Part shown: positions 1 through 9,186 of the stretch, one piece after another
Layout of the letters: the number at the start of each line of letters is the position of its first letter
Numbering within the stretch: the first letter of the stretch is position 1
NCBI GenBank assembly: GCA_001897425.1
Contig: MKSW01000034.1
Span: 1-32,753 of the forward strand
Direction: 5' to 3'
From: Actinobacteria bacterium 69-20
Lineage (GTDB): Bacteria; Actinomycetota; Actinomycetes; Mycobacteriales; Nakamurellaceae
Length of the DNA: 32,753 nt
The notes under the pieces: generated by a model
What the model was told of the DNA's origin: nothing
Seen by the model: only the letters and a program-made list of their open reading frames with translations
The model's database searches: none
Program-made: the position numbers and the translations under genes

Positions 1-2
1 GA

Positions 3-113
3 AGCGCGAACATCGTCATCACCGTCATATTCGATGGCATCCCGCGACACCGCACCGAAATCCCGCCGCGAGCACCAACCGAGCCCGCCGACCGCGCCCG
101 GATGTTAGAGTGA
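3..113 (+). CDS. Possible 3' end of an upstream gene, truncated by the window edge
   Basis: One frame is open from the window edge to a TGA at 111-113. It reads as a short hydrophobic stretch (about residues 3-10, I/V-rich) followed by a Pro/Arg/Glu-rich tail. Its third codon positions are richer in G and C than those of the frame starting at base 1, which suggests coding, but 36 codons are too few to decide. I do not recognise the family. In relatives a membrane-associated protein gene often precedes pyrG, but this tail did not match what I remember of it. Confidence 0.25.
   Translation, partial: SANIVITVIFDGIPRHRTEIPPRAPTEPADRARMLE
106..111 (+). promoter_or_regulatory. Putative -10 box for a leaderless pyrG transcript
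   Basis: TAGAGT fits the actinobacterial TANNNT -10 pattern and lies 8 bases before the GTG at 120. That spacing would place the transcription start at or near the start codon. No clear -35 box is visible. Confidence 0.4.
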
Positions 114-119
114 AGTCCC

Positions 120-1925
120 GTGGAGCGGTCGCCGCAGGGCGCCGCGATGAGCACGGGAGTCGCCTTGGCCGGAGCCGGTTCAGACAGCCATCGCACCAAG
201 CACATCTTCGTCACCGGGGGTGTCGCGTCCTCGCTGGGCAAGGGGCTGACGGCGTCCTCGCTCGGCCGACTGCTCACCTCCCGGGGCCTGCGCGTCACGA
301 TGCAGAAGCTCGACCCGTACCTCAATGTGGACCCGGGCACCATGAACCCGTTCGAGCACGGCGAGGTGTTCGTCACCGACGACGGGGCCGAGACCGACCT
401 CGACATCGGCCACTACGAACGGTTTCTCGATCGCAACCTGACCAAGGACGCGAATGTGACCACGGGCCAGGTGTACTCGTCGGTGATCGCCCGCGAGCGG
501 CGCGGTGAATACCTCGGCCACACCGTGCAGGTGATCCCGCACATCACGAACGAGATCAAGGACCGCATCTACGCGATGGAGGAGCCGGACGAGACCGGCA
601 AGCGCCCGGACATCGTGATCACCGAAATCGGCGGCACGGTAGGCGATATCGAATCTCTGCCGTTCCTGGAGGCGGCGCGGCAGGTGCGGCACGACCTCGG
701 CCGGGACAACGTGTTCTTTGCCCACGTATCGCTGATCCCGTACCTCGCCCCGTCCGGGGAACTGAAGACCAAACCGACGCAGCATTCCGTGGCCGCGCTG
801 CGCAATATCGGCATCCAGCCGGACGCACTCGTGTGTCGCTCGGACCGGGACATCCCGCAGGGGCTCAAGAACAAGATTTCACTGATGTGCGACGTGGACA
901 CGGAGGCGGTGATCGCCTGCCCGGACGCGCCGTCGATCTACGACATCCCCAAGGTGCTGCATTCGGAGGGGCTGGACGCCTATGTGGTGCGGCGGCTCGG
1001 GGTGCGCTTCCACGACGTGGACTGGACGCAGTGGGACCGGCTGTTGGACCGTGTGCACCATCCCGACGAGACGGTCGAGATCGCTTTGGTGGGCAAGTAT
1101 GTCGACCTGCCGGACGCGTACCTTTCGGTGACAGAGGCGCTGCGCGCGGGCGGGTTCGCGAACAGGTCGAAGGTGTGCATCCGGTGGGTGGCCTCGGACG
1201 AGTGCGTGACTCCCGCGGGGGCCGCCGCGGCGCTGGCCGACGTGCAGGGGGTGCTGATCCCGGGCGGGTTCGGCATCCGCGGCATCGAGGGGAAGATCGG
1301 TGCGATTACGCACGCGCGCACGCACGGGATCCCTTTGCTAGGGCTGTGTCTCGGCATGCAGTGCCTGGTGATCGAGACCGCGCGGAACCTGGCGGGCCTG
1401 GCCGGCTCGAACTCGACCGAGTTCGAGCCGGGTTGCGCGGAGCCGGTGATCTCGACCATGGCGGAGCAGTTGGACGTGGTCGCGGGTGAGCGCGATATGG
1501 GCGGCACAATGCGGCTCGGGGCGTACCCGGCGGTGCTCGCGAAGGGATCGCTGGTCGCGGAACTCTATGGTGCGACGAAGGTTTCGGAACGCCACCGGCA
1601 TCGGTACGAGGTGAACAACGCCTACCGGGATCGGCTGGAGGCGGCGGGGGTGCGCATGTCGGGGACGTCTCCGGACGGCAGCCTCGTCGAGTTCGTGGAG
1701 CTCGATCGGTCGCTGCATCCGTTCGCGGTCGCCACGCAGGCGCACCCGGAACTGAAGTCGCGCCCGACGCGGCCGCATCCGCTGTTCGCCGGGTTCGTCG
1801 GCGCCGCGGTCGAGTACCTGCGCGGCGAGCGGCTGCCGATCGATGCCGCGGCGTCGGACGGCGCGGCTTTGCAGGGTTCCGTCGCGGTACCGGGCGCATC
1901 GCACAGCGCCGAGCAACGGGTATGA
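120..1925 (+). CDS. pyrG: CTP synthase (glutamine-hydrolysing)
   Basis: Makes CTP from UTP, ATP and glutamine in the cytosol. The N-terminal amidoligase half starts at about residue 28 ([13 protein letters not shown], residues 30-42) and includes [14 protein letters not shown] and [12 protein letters not shown]. The C-terminal class I glutamine amidotransferase half has GLCLGMQC with the nucleophile at Cys410, and the His542/Glu544 pair in [14 protein letters not shown]. The length (601 residues) is normal for actinobacteria; the last ~35 residues are a variable tail. The start is GTG at 120, favoured by the -10 box 8 bases upstream. ATG at 147 is an in-frame alternative, and neither has a strong ribosome-binding site. 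The stop overlaps the next gene by four bases (ATGA), so it is probably first in a long coupled operon. Confidence 0.97.
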   Translation: MERSPQGAAMSTGVALAGAGSDSHRTKHIFVTGGVASSLGKGLTASSLGRLLTSRGLRVTMQKLDPYLNVDPGTMNPFEHGEVFVTDDGAETDLDIGHYERFLDRNLTKDANVTTGQVYSSVIARERRGEYLGHTVQVIPHITNEIKDRIYAMEEPDETGKRPDIVITEIGGTVGDIESLPFLEAARQVRHDLGRDNVFFAHVSLIPYLAPSGELKTKPTQHSVAALRNIGIQPDALVCRSDRDIPQGLKNKISLMCDVDTEAVIACPDAPSIYDIPKVLHSEGLDAYVVRRLGVRFHDVDWTQWDRLLDRVHHPDETVEIALVGKYVDLPDAYLSVTEALRAGGFANRSKVCIRWVASDECVTPAGAAAALADVQGVLIPGGFGIRGIEGKIGAITHARTHGIPLLGLCLGMQCLVIETARNLAGLAGSNSTEFEPGCAEPVISTMAEQLDVVAGERDMGGTMRLGAYPAVLAKGSLVAELYGATKVSERHRHRYEVNNAYRDRLEAAGVRMSGTSPDGSLVEFVELDRSLHPFAVATQAHPELKSRPTRPHPLFAGFVGAAVEYLRGERLPIDAAASDGAALQGSVAVPGASHSAEQRV

Positions 1926-2728
1926 CGCTGTTCGCGGCCGATCGGCCGGCGGACGGCCGTTTCACCGTGCTGGCGACCGAGAACCATTTCCAGGGGCGGA
2001 TCTTCTCCGTTCGGGTGGACACCCTGCGGATGCCGGGCGGCGGGAGCGCGCGGCGCGAGATCGTCGACCACATGCGGGCTGTCGCGGTGGTGGCGCTCGA
2101 CGACGTCGGGCGCGTGGTACTGGTCGAGCAATACCGGCACCCGCTCCGGCGACGGCTGTGGGAGATCCCCGCCGGACTGATGGACCTGGGCGGTGAGTCG
2201 CCGCTGGCCTGCGCGCAGCGGGAGCTTTGCGAGGAGGTCGGCCTGGCCGCCGAGAACTGGTCTGTGCTCGTCGATCTCGCTTCCTCGCCGGGCTACTCGA
2301 CGGAGGCCGTCCGGGTGTATCTGGCGACCGGCCTCACCGCGGTCGAGCGGCCCGCCGCGGAGGACGAGGAAGCGGACATGCGCGTGGTGCGCGTGGCGCT
2401 GGGTGATGCCGTGGGCGCCGCGTTTGACGGCCGGATCGTCGATGCGTCCACGGTGGCCGGACTGCTCGCAGCGGGGTGGGCGGGGGATGCGGGGCGCGGC
2501 GGCGGTATGTCGTTGCGTCCGGGCGATGATCCCTGGACGGATTCGCCGGCGCTGGTGAACGAGGCCGCCGCGATCGGCGATGCGCCAGACTTGGGCGGGA
2601 CCGTCGGCCTGGGCAGTGTTGTCGATTCGGGTGCCGCCGAGCCCGCCCCCGGGGGCGTAGCTGTCCGGGACACGCTAGGCGGCGGCGCCGTGAACAGCGT
2701 CATACCCGAAACCGCACCGGATCGCTGA
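1922..2728 (+). CDS. Nudix hydrolase, ADP-ribose pyrophosphatase type
   Basis: Probably hydrolyses ADP-ribose or a related nucleoside diphosphate derivative. The Nudix box spans about residues 85-108 and ends in the signature REL-C-EE-VGL, preceded by [12 protein letters not shown] as in ADP-ribose pyrophosphatases. The gene lies directly between pyrG and xerD, where M. tuberculosis has the Nudix gene Rv1700. Residues from about 190 to 268 form a Gly/Ala/Pro-rich tail beyond the usual ~205-residue family length, probably disordered. The ATG overlaps the pyrG stop (ATGA), implying translational coupling. The start and the 3' end each carry a copy of the TATGACG motif. Confidence 0.9.
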   Translation: MTLFAADRPADGRFTVLATENHFQGRIFSVRVDTLRMPGGGSARREIVDHMRAVAVVALDDVGRVVLVEQYRHPLRRRLWEIPAGLMDLGGESPLACAQRELCEEVGLAAENWSVLVDLASSPGYSTEAVRVYLATGLTAVERPAAEDEEADMRVVRVALGDAVGAAFDGRIVDASTVAGLLAAGWAGDAGRGGGMSLRPGDDPWTDSPALVNEAAAIGDAPDLGGTVGLGSVVDSGAAEPAPGGVAVRDTLGGGAVNSVIPETAPDR

Positions 2729-2732
2729 ACCG

Positions 2733-3743
2733 ATGGCCGACGACGCGACCGTGGTCTCGCCGGAGCTGGTCGCCGCGCTGACCGGGTACGTCGACCATCT
2801 GGCGGTCGAACGCGGGCTGGCGCGTAATACGGTCCTGAGCTATCGGCGTGACCTGGCCGGATATGTGCGCTTCCTGGCCGCGGCCGGTGTGTCCGACGTG
2901 ACCGCGATCGGTGAGCAGACCGTCGCCGCGTATGTGGCATCGCTGCGCGCCCCGAGGGACGGATCGGCCCCGCTGGCGTCCTCGTCGGTGGCGCGCGCGC
3001 TCGCGGCGGCGCGCGGCTGGCATCGGTACCTGCTCGCCGAGGGCATCACGGCGATCGATCCGAGCCGCGAGGTGCACCCGCCGAAGCAGGCCAAACGGCT
3101 GCCGAAGGCGCTCACGGTGGAGCAGGTGACCGCGCTGCTGGAGGCGGCTGGTGGCGGTCCGGACGGTGCTGGCGGTTCTGGCGGCTTGAGCGGTTCTGGC
3201 GGGCTCGCGGGCCTGCGCGGCCTTTTGGGCCTGCGGGACCGTGCCTTGCTGGAATTCCTGTATGCGACGGGGGCGCGGATCTCCGAGGCCGTGGGCCTGG
3301 ACGTCGACGACGTGGATCGGTCGGCGGGCATCGTGCGGCTCTTCGGTAAGGGGTCGAAGGAGCGCATCGTCCCGGTCGGCTCGTTCGCGGTGGCCGCGGT
3401 CGATGCGTACCTGGTGCGCGGTCGGCCGGCGCTCGCGCGGCAGAGCCGTGCCGCCCGGGGCGTTCCGGCGCTGTTCCTGAACGCGCGCGGCGGGCGGCTG
3501 TCGCGGCAGAGCGCCTGGCAGGTGCTGCGCGACGCGGCTGAGCGGGCGGGGATCGTGGAGCACGTGTCGCCGCACACGCTGCGGCATTCGTTTGCCACGC
3601 ATCTGCTGCAGGGCGGTGCGGATGTGCGCACGGTCCAGGAGCTGCTGGGGCATGCGTCGGTGACCACGACGCAGATCTACACGCTGGTGACGGTGGACGC
3701 GCTGCGCGAGGTCTACGCGGTGGCGCATCCGCGGGCGCGGTAG
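2733..3743 (+). CDS. xerD: Site-specific tyrosine recombinase XerD
   Basis: With XerC it resolves chromosome dimers at dif before cell division. The N-terminal SAM-like core-binding domain covers about residues 10-110. The catalytic domain follows, with Arg182 (ATGARISEA), Lys206 (FGKGSKER), His281-x-x-Arg284 ([10 protein letters not shown]), His307 (LLGHAS) and the nucleophile Tyr316 (TTTQIYT). The whole catalytic set is present. An unusual Gly/Ser-rich insert at residues 139-160 lies between the two domains, just ahead of the conserved [14 protein letters not shown] helix. The gene starts four bases after the Nudix stop. At 336 residues it is longer than the usual ~300, mostly because of the insert. 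Confidence 0.95.
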   Translation: MADDATVVSPELVAALTGYVDHLAVERGLARNTVLSYRRDLAGYVRFLAAAGVSDVTAIGEQTVAAYVASLRAPRDGSAPLASSSVARALAAARGWHRYLLAEGITAIDPSREVHPPKQAKRLPKALTVEQVTALLEAAGGGPDGAGGSGGLSGSGGLAGLRGLLGLRDRALLEFLYATGARISEAVGLDVDDVDRSAGIVRLFGKGSKERIVPVGSFAVAAVDAYLVRGRPALARQSRAARGVPALFLNARGGRLSRQSAWQVLRDAAERAGIVEHVSPHTLRHSFATHLLQGGADVRTVQELLGHASVTTTQIYTLVTVDALREVYAVAHPRAR

Positions 3744-3748
3744 CGGGG

Positions 3749-3792
3749 ACCAACGTGGAGGGCTGCGGTCCCGCCGCGCGGGTCGCGTTGGT
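3749..3792 (+). terminator. Inverted repeat just downstream of xerD, possible terminator
   Basis: ACCAACG at 3749-3755 pairs with CGTTGGT at 3786-3792, and the GC-rich interior can form additional pairs. It starts five bases after the xerD stop. There is no T-run, so it could be a weak terminator or an mRNA-stabilising hairpin. Confidence 0.35.
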
Positions 3793-3804
3793 CGGAGGGG
3801 CTCC

Positions 3805-3830
3805 GGCCGCATAGTCTTAGGCCGCATAGT
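3805..3830 (+). repeat. 11-bp direct repeat upstream of parA
   Basis: GGCCGCATAGT occurs at 3805-3815 and exactly again at 3820-3830, a 15-base period, within the 145-base gap before parA. It may be an operator or part of a promoter; each copy ends in a CATAGT that could serve as a -10-like element. Confidence 0.45.
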
Positions 3831-3888
3831 TTGAGGTGCCGAGACCGTCGGGAGGACGGCGCCAGCGCGAGCACGGGAGTAGCGGGGC

Positions 3889-4950
3889 ATGACTCAGCCG
3901 GATGACGCAGCGTGGATCGCCGCGACCGGCGCGCCCCGGCGCGAGTCGAACGCGGCAGCCGAGACGCGCACCGTAGAACCCCGACCCGCTGAACCCCGAC
4001 CCGTTGACCAGGACGGCGAGGCCGTCGATCATGGCGGGCCAGCCGTCGAAGGCGCACAAGGGGCCGACAACGCGGGGGCCGGGACATCGTCATATCCGTC
4101 ATACGCGGACGAGACCGCCCCCGAGATGGGCCCGACCGGCCGACCGCTGCGCCCCGTCGCGGAGCCTGAAGTGCTCAGCGCGCACGGACCGGCCCGCGTC
4201 ATCGCGATGTGCAACCAGAAGGGCGGGGTCGGCAAGACCACCTCGACCATCAACCTGGGGGCCGCGCTCGCGGAGTACGGCCGGCGTGTGCTGCTCGTCG
4301 ACCTCGATCCGCAGGGCGCCCTCTCGGCGGGTCTCGGCGTCCCCGCGCATGAACTCGACCGCACCATCTACAACCTGATGCTCGAACCGTCGACGGCCGT
4401 CACCGATGTGCTGGTGCCGACCCGGCTCGAGGGCGTCGACCTGCTGCCCGCGAACATCGACCTGTCGGCCGCCGAGGTGCAGCTGATCAACGAGGTCGGT
4501 CGCGAGCAGACACTCGCCCGGGCGCTGCGCCCGCTGCTGCCGCTCTACGACTACGTGCTGATCGACTGCCAGCCCTCGCTCGGCCTGCTCACCGTCAACG
4601 CGCTGGCCTGCTCGCACGAGGTGTTGATGCCGCTGGCCGCCGAGTTCTTCTCGCTGCGCGGCGTGGCCCTGCTGGTGGACACCGTCGACAAGGTGCAGTC
4701 GCGCATCAACCCCGACCTGAAGATCGGCGGCGTGCTGGTCACCATGTTCGACGGGCGCACCGTGCACGCGCGCGATGTGGTGGCAATGCTGGTGGAGCGG
4801 TTCGGCGAGCTGGTGTTCGACACCGTGATCTCGCGCACGGTCAAGTTCCCCGAAACCACCGTGGCGGGCGAACCCATTACCACCTACGCGCCGGCGTCGT
4901 CCGCGGCGGAGGCGTACCGGGCGCTCGCGCGCGAAGTGATCGCTCGGTGA
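3889..4950 (+). CDS. parA: ParA/Soj-family ATPase (orphan, scpA-linked)
   Basis: A MinD/ParA-type P-loop ATPase, probably acting in chromosome organisation together with the ScpAB genes that follow. The deviant Walker A motif KGGVGKT is at residues 111-117, followed by a switch-type LLVDLDPQG and, later, YVLIDCQPSLGLLT. The ATPase core begins at about residue 102. The first ~100 residues are a Pro/Glu/Ala-rich extension with a short internal repeat (EPRPAEPRPV) and two copies of the TATGACG motif in its DNA. No parB gene and no parS-like palindrome were noticed nearby, so this is likely the second, ScpAB-linked ParA seen in Mycobacteriales (Rv1708-like) and not the origin-proximal one. The ATG at 3889 follows a GGGAG/GGGG stretch; the true start could lie further in. 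Confidence 0.88.
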   Translation: MTQPDDAAWIAATGAPRRESNAAAETRTVEPRPAEPRPVDQDGEAVDHGGPAVEGAQGADNAGAGTSSYPSYADETAPEMGPTGRPLRPVAEPEVLSAHGPARVIAMCNQKGGVGKTTSTINLGAALAEYGRRVLLVDLDPQGALSAGLGVPAHELDRTIYNLMLEPSTAVTDVLVPTRLEGVDLLPANIDLSAAEVQLINEVGREQTLARALRPLLPLYDYVLIDCQPSLGLLTVNALACSHEVLMPLAAEFFSLRGVALLVDTVDKVQSRINPDLKIGGVLVTMFDGRTVHARDVVAMLVERFGELVFDTVISRTVKFPETTVAGEPITTYAPASSAAEAYRALAREVIAR

Positions 4951-5036
4951 TGAATCGGCCCGCAGCTCGCGCGACAACCGAGACGGCGACGGCGGGGACC
5001 GCAGAGGGGACCCCGGTCCGGGGGATCACGCGGTGA
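4950..5036 (+). CDS. 28-codon bridging ORF between parA and scpA
   Basis: The ATG overlaps the parA stop by one base (TGATG), and its own TGA overlaps the scpA GTG start (GTGA). It fills the 82-base gap exactly. The predicted peptide is rich in Thr, Ala, Arg and Gly and resembles nothing I know. It may simply pass ribosomes from parA to scpA, or be chance. Confidence 0.3.
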   Translation: MNRPAARATTETATAGTAEGTPVRGITR

Positions 5037-5956
5037 ACTCGGCAGTGCCGGCCGACGGGACCGACACGCGTCCGGAAAGCGCCGCCTCGATGTCGCCGGA
5101 CGCCGCGGTTCCGGTGCGCGGCGAGCACGGAGATGACGATGTTCCGGGCAGCGCGCCGACGTCCACCGCGGGCTCGTTCCGGGTCCGGCTGGACAACTTC
5201 GACGGGCCGTTTGACCTACTGCTGCAACTGATCTCGAAGCAGCGCATGGACATCACCGAGGTCGCGCTGCATCGCGTGACGGACGACTTCATCGCGCACA
5301 TCCGGGCGCTCGGCTCCGAATGGGATCTCGGCGAGGCGACCGAGTTCCTGGTGGTCGCGGCGACCCTGCTGGACCTCAAGACCGCGCGCCTGCTGCCCGG
5401 TGCCGACGTGGAGGACCCGGCCGATATCGCGCTGCTCGAATCCCGGGACCTGCTCTTCGCCCGGCTGCTGGCGTATCGGGCGTATCAGCAGGTGGCGGAG
5501 CTTTTCGCGGAATTGCAGTCGACCGCGCTGCGCCGCTACCCGCGCGCAGTCACGCTGGAGGAGCGGTACCTGAACCTGCTGCCGGAGGTCCAGATCGGGT
5601 TGGACGCCGCCGCATTCGCCGCGCTCGCCACCGAGGTCTTCGCACCGAAACCGCCGCCGCCGACGGTGTCGATGGCGCACGTACACTCCTCGCCGGAATC
5701 CGTCGCGGAGCACACGGCCGCCTTGGTGTCACGGCTGAGTTCCATTGGGGCGGCGACGTTCTCGGAGTTGGTTGCCGACTGCACGTCGGTGATGCAGGTG
5801 GTCGCGCGGTTCCTCGGCCTGCTCAACCTCTACCGCAGTGCGGCGGTCGCGTTCGATCAGGACGAGCCCATGGGTCCGCTCACCGTACGCTGGACCGGGG
5901 ACGAAACCGGCGCACATGCCGACGGTGCCCTCGAGGTCGACGAGGAGTACGAGTGA
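5033..5956 (+). CDS. scpA: Segregation and condensation protein A (kleisin)
   Basis: The kleisin subunit of the SMC-ScpAB condensin, which bridges SMC heads and helps segregate chromosomes. The hallmark N-terminal kleisin segment FRVRLDNFDGPFDLLLQLI lies at about residues 46-64, followed by DITEVALHRVTDDFI and EATEFLVVAATLLDLKTARLLPG. The C-terminal winged-helix portion ends near residue 290. The first ~45 residues are a variable acidic/Ser-rich extension. The start is GTG at 5033. scpB follows after only 14 bases, or with a GTGA overlap if its alternative start is used, fitting a stoichiometric ScpA-ScpB complex. Confidence 0.93.
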   Translation: MNSAVPADGTDTRPESAASMSPDAAVPVRGEHGDDDVPGSAPTSTAGSFRVRLDNFDGPFDLLLQLISKQRMDITEVALHRVTDDFIAHIRALGSEWDLGEATEFLVVAATLLDLKTARLLPGADVEDPADIALLESRDLLFARLLAYRAYQQVAELFAELQSTALRRYPRAVTLEERYLNLLPEVQIGLDAAAFAALATEVFAPKPPPPTVSMAHVHSSPESVAEHTAALVSRLSSIGAATFSELVADCTSVMQVVARFLGLLNLYRSAAVAFDQDEPMGPLTVRWTGDETGAHADGALEVDEEYE

Positions 5957-5970
5957 TCGGGAGGGGAGCG

Positions 5971-6651
5971 GTGACCGGCGGGGTGAGCCCGGATATCGGG
6001 TATGACGATCTTTCGGATGATGCCGTGTCCGATGCCGCCTTGGGCGATGCCTCCTTGGCCGATGGCGGTGCCGACGAAGGGCCGCTCAACGAGCCGGCAC
6101 CCGCCCCGGTGGTCGCCGACGAGGATGTGCCGGCCGCGTTGGAGGCCGTGTTGCTGGTGGTCGATTCACCGGTGACGGACGAGGCGCTGGCGACGGCCGT
6201 CGGACGTTCCGCCGCCGAGGTGCGAGCCCACCTCCTGGCGATCGCGCAGCGGCTGACCGAGGCCCGGTCGGGGATCGACCTGCGCGAATTCGCGGGCGGA
6301 TGGCGTTTCTACACCCGCGATGTGTTCGCACCGGTGGTGGAGCGGTTCGTCATGGACGGTACCCAGACGCGGTTGTCCCGCGCCGCCTTGGAGACGCTGG
6401 CCGTGGTGGCCTATCGGCAGCCGGTCACTCGGGCGCGGATCTCGGCGGTGCGCGGGGTGAACGTCGACGGGGTCGTCCGGACGCTCCTCGCCCGCGGGCT
6501 CATCGAGGAGGAGGGCACCGATTCGGATACCGGGGGCACCCTGTATCGGACGACCGAGATGTTCCTGGAGAGAATGGGTTTGGCGTCGCTGGAGGATTTG
6601 CCCGCGCTCGGCCCGCTGCTGCCGGATGTGGATGCGATCGACGATGAGTGA
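5971..6651 (+). CDS. scpB: Segregation and condensation protein B
   Basis: The partner of ScpA in the condensin complex, with two winged-helix domains. Recognisable segments are PAALEAVLLVVDSPV (start of the first winged helix), REFAGGWRFYTR, and LSRAALETLAVVAYRQPVTRARISAVRGVNVDGVVRTLL (split here only by reading order), as in the family. I chose GTG at 5971 because a strong GGAGGGGAG ribosome-binding site lies just upstream. A GTG at 5953 overlapping the scpA stop is an alternative. The first ~45 residues are acidic and variable, and their DNA contains a TATGACG copy at 6001. The 3' end overlaps rluB. Confidence 0.92.
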   Translation: MTGGVSPDIGYDDLSDDAVSDAALGDASLADGGADEGPLNEPAPAPVVADEDVPAALEAVLLVVDSPVTDEALATAVGRSAAEVRAHLLAIAQRLTEARSGIDLREFAGGWRFYTRDVFAPVVERFVMDGTQTRLSRAALETLAVVAYRQPVTRARISAVRGVNVDGVVRTLLARGLIEEEGTDSDTGGTLYRTTEMFLERMGLASLEDLPALGPLLPDVDAIDDE

Positions 6652-7510
6652 GGGTGGCGACATGGCCGGCGGCGGGGCTCGTGGACAGGCCGGCGACGGG
6701 GATCGCGACGGTGTTCCGGACGGGGCCCGGGCGACGGACGACGTCATCAACGTCATAGGCGATTCCACCGACTCCGCGGGCGAACCCGTTCGGTTGCAGA
6801 AGGTGCTGTCCGCGGCCGGTGTCGCCTCCCGACGCAAGGCCGAGGAGATGATCCGGGCCGGGCGGGTGCGCGTCGACGGGATCGTGGTCCGCGACATGGG
6901 CGTGCGGATCGACCCGGATCGCGCCGTGGTGCACGTCGACGGCGACCGGGTGGTGCTGCGTCATGACCTGGAATACCTGGCGCTCAACAAGATGCCGGGC
7001 GTGCTGTCCACCATGTCCGACGACGAGGGGCGCGCGACGATCGGCGACCTGCTCGCGGACTGGGGCATTACGACGCGCCTGTTCCATGTCGGGCGGCTGG
7101 ACATCGACTCCGAGGGCCTGCTGCTGCTGACGAATGACGGTGAACTCGCGCATCGGCTGACGCACCCGTCGTTCGGCGTCGCGAAGACCTATATGGCGGA
7201 GATCCCGGGGCCGGTGCCGCGTGACCTGGGCCGGCGGCTGCTGCGCGGGGTCGAACTGGACGACGGGCTCGCCAAGGCCGATTCCTTCGATGTGGTAGAC
7301 GTTCTCGGCGGGCGTGCGGTGGTGAAGGTGGTGCTGCACGAGGGCCGCAAGCGGCTGGTGCGCCGGATGCTCGAGGCGACGGGCCATCCCGTTTCGCGTC
7401 TGGTGCGCACGCAGATCGGGGAGGTGCAACTCGGGCACCAGCGCCCGGGCACGGTGCGGCGCCTGAACCCGGTCGAGATCTCGCGGCTGTATCGGGCGGT
7501 GGGGCTGTGA
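6644..7510 (+). CDS. rluB: 23S rRNA pseudouridine synthase RluB family
   Basis: Converts a uridine of 23S rRNA to pseudouridine (the family targets positions near 2605). An S4 RNA-binding domain covers about residues 47-107 (RLQKVLSAAGVASRRKAEEMI). The catalytic domain has the RsuA/RluB signature HVGRLDIDSEGLLLLTNDG, with Asp153 as the catalytic aspartate, then GRKRLVRRMLEATGHPV. The closest protein I recall is M. tuberculosis Rv1711. ATG at 6644 overlaps the scpB stop. ATG at 6662, after AGGGTGG, is an alternative, so the first ~45 Gly/Asp-rich residues are uncertain. That stretch carries a TATGACG copy at 6751. Confidence 0.92.
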   Translation: MSEGGDMAGGGARGQAGDGDRDGVPDGARATDDVINVIGDSTDSAGEPVRLQKVLSAAGVASRRKAEEMIRAGRVRVDGIVVRDMGVRIDPDRAVVHVDGDRVVLRHDLEYLALNKMPGVLSTMSDDEGRATIGDLLADWGITTRLFHVGRLDIDSEGLLLLTNDGELAHRLTHPSFGVAKTYMAEIPGPVPRDLGRRLLRGVELDDGLAKADSFDVVDVLGGRAVVKVVLHEGRKRLVRRMLEATGHPVSRLVRTQIGEVQLGHQRPGTVRRLNPVEISRLYRAVGL

Positions 7511-9186
7511 CGGTGAGCGGAGCGGGGCGTCATGCGGCGCCGGAGGGCGGGGCGGTTGCTGGCACGGTTGCCGCCTCGGTGGCCCCTGCGAACAGCATCA
7601 TCGCCATCGACGGACCGTCGGGGACGGGCAAGTCCACGGTGGCGAGGACGGTAGCGGAGCGCATCGGCGCCGGGTACCTCGACACCGGCGCGCTGTACCG
7701 GATCGTCACCCTGCATGTGTTGAAGGCCGGGATCGACCCGGGCGACTCCGACGCGGTCGCCGCGGCGCTTGACGGGCTGACCTTTGACGTTCCGACGGAC
7801 CCGCACGCGCAGGTGCACCACCTGGCGGGCCTGGACGTGACCGGCCGCATCCGGGACGCGGACGTGACGGCGGCGGTCTCGGCCGTGTCTGCCATCCCCG
7901 CGGTGCGGGCATTCCTGCTCGATCGGCAGCGCGAGATCGCGCATTCCGGACAGATGGTGATCGAGGGGCGGGACATCGGCACGGTGATCGCGCCCGATGC
8001 GGCCGTGAAGGTCTTCCTCACGGCGGACGCGGCGGTGCGCGCCGGGCGACGGTATCGGCAGGACGCCGCGAGATCGGCGGGCGGGTCGGTGCGGGTCGAT
8101 CCGGGGTCGGCCGGGTCTGATGCGCCTGGGTTTGATGCGGCCGTGGATCGGGTGGCCGTGGATCGCGTGGCCGAAGGGCTCGACCTGCGCGATGCGATCG
8201 ATTCCAGCCGCGCGACCGCGCCGCTGGCGGCGGCAGACGATGCCGTCGTGATCGACTCCACGGATCTGACTGTGGCCGAGACCGTTGCGGCGGTGCTGGC
8301 GCTCGCCCGCGAGCGGGGATTGCCCGGTGTGCCGGGCGAGGTGGCTGCTGGTGACGCCGAACCGGCGCAACTAGATGCCTACGACACACGGGGGTCTCGC
8401 ACGGCCGGTGGCGCGCACGCTGCCGGCAGCGCCCGTGCGGCGACCGCCCCGGTGTCCCCGCCCGTGTCCCTGCCGGTGAAGTGGTTCCGGCTCGGCGGGC
8501 TCGGCGATCCGGTGCCAGTCGGGCGGCGCCCGCGTGACGTCGACCGCGGGCGGCGGATCGGAATCGCGTTGTCCCACATCATGTATCGCATGCGGATCCG
8601 TGGCGAGGAGCGTATTCCGGTCTCCGGTCCGCTGGTGGTCGTCGCGAATCACACGACCTTCGCGGATGGCCCGATCCTGTTCGGCCGGCTGCCACGGCGG
8701 ATCTCGTTCCTGATCAAGGCCGAGGTGCTCGTCGGGCCGCTCGGCTGGCTGCTGCGCACGGTCGGCCAGTATTCGATCGACCGGGCCGCGCCGCAACGAG
8801 AAGTGCTGCTCGCCGCGCTGAACCACCTGAAGGCCGGCGGGGTGATCGGGATCTTCCCGGAGGGCCAGCGCACCGACGGTTCGGTCTCCGAGGTGTTCCA
8901 CGGCGCCGGCTGGCTCGCGGCGCGGGCGGGCGCGACCGTGGTTCCGGTCGCCCTGCGGGGGACTGCCCGTCCGGCGGGTCGGCGGATCAAACGCTTCCGG
9001 CCGAAGGTGTACACGCTCGTGGGTGAGCCGTTCGATATTCCGCCGGGCGCCGGACGAACGGCGATCAACGCGGCGACATCGACTATCCAGCAGCACTTGT
9101 CGGGCCTGGTGGCCGACCTCGATCGTGGACTGGCCCGGGTCGCCGACGATCGCACCCGGTTCGGGCATCGATGGAGGCGACCATGA
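7507..9186 (+). CDS. cmk: Cytidylate kinase fused to a PlsC-type acyltransferase
   Basis: The N-terminal half is CMP/dCMP kinase: P-loop GPSGTGKST at residues 36-44, [11 protein letters not shown], and [13 protein letters not shown]. Its usual Arg-rich segment is lengthened by a Gly/Asp/Val-rich insert with a VDRVA repeat (about residues 200-222). After an Ala/Pro-rich linker (about 275-325), the C-terminal half is a lysophosphatidate-type acyltransferase: HX4D at His382/Asp387 (NHTTFAD) and the EGxR-type motif at Glu452-Gly-Gln-Arg455 (FPEGQRT). Both halves look intact. No stop or frameshift separates them, so the 559-residue protein should be one polypeptide. The GTG start overlaps the rluB stop (GTGA). 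In M. tuberculosis cmk is followed directly by der with no acyltransferase. Confidence 0.93.
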   Translation: MTVSGAGRHAAPEGGAVAGTVAASVAPANSIIAIDGPSGTGKSTVARTVAERIGAGYLDTGALYRIVTLHVLKAGIDPGDSDAVAAALDGLTFDVPTDPHAQVHHLAGLDVTGRIRDADVTAAVSAVSAIPAVRAFLLDRQREIAHSGQMVIEGRDIGTVIAPDAAVKVFLTADAAVRAGRRYRQDAARSAGGSVRVDPGSAGSDAPGFDAAVDRVAVDRVAEGLDLRDAIDSSRATAPLAAADDAVVIDSTDLTVAETVAAVLALARERGLPGVPGEVAAGDAEPAQLDAYDTRGSRTAGGAHAAGSARAATAPVSPPVSLPVKWFRLGGLGDPVPVGRRPRDVDRGRRIGIALSHIMYRMRIRGEERIPVSGPLVVVANHTTFADGPILFGRLPRRISFLIKAEVLVGPLGWLLRTVGQYSIDRAAPQREVLLAALNHLKAGGVIGIFPEGQRTDGSVSEVFHGAGWLAARAGATVVPVALRGTARPAGRRIKRFRPKVYTLVGEPFDIPPGAGRTAINAATSTIQQHLSGLVADLDRGLARVADDRTRFGHRWRRP

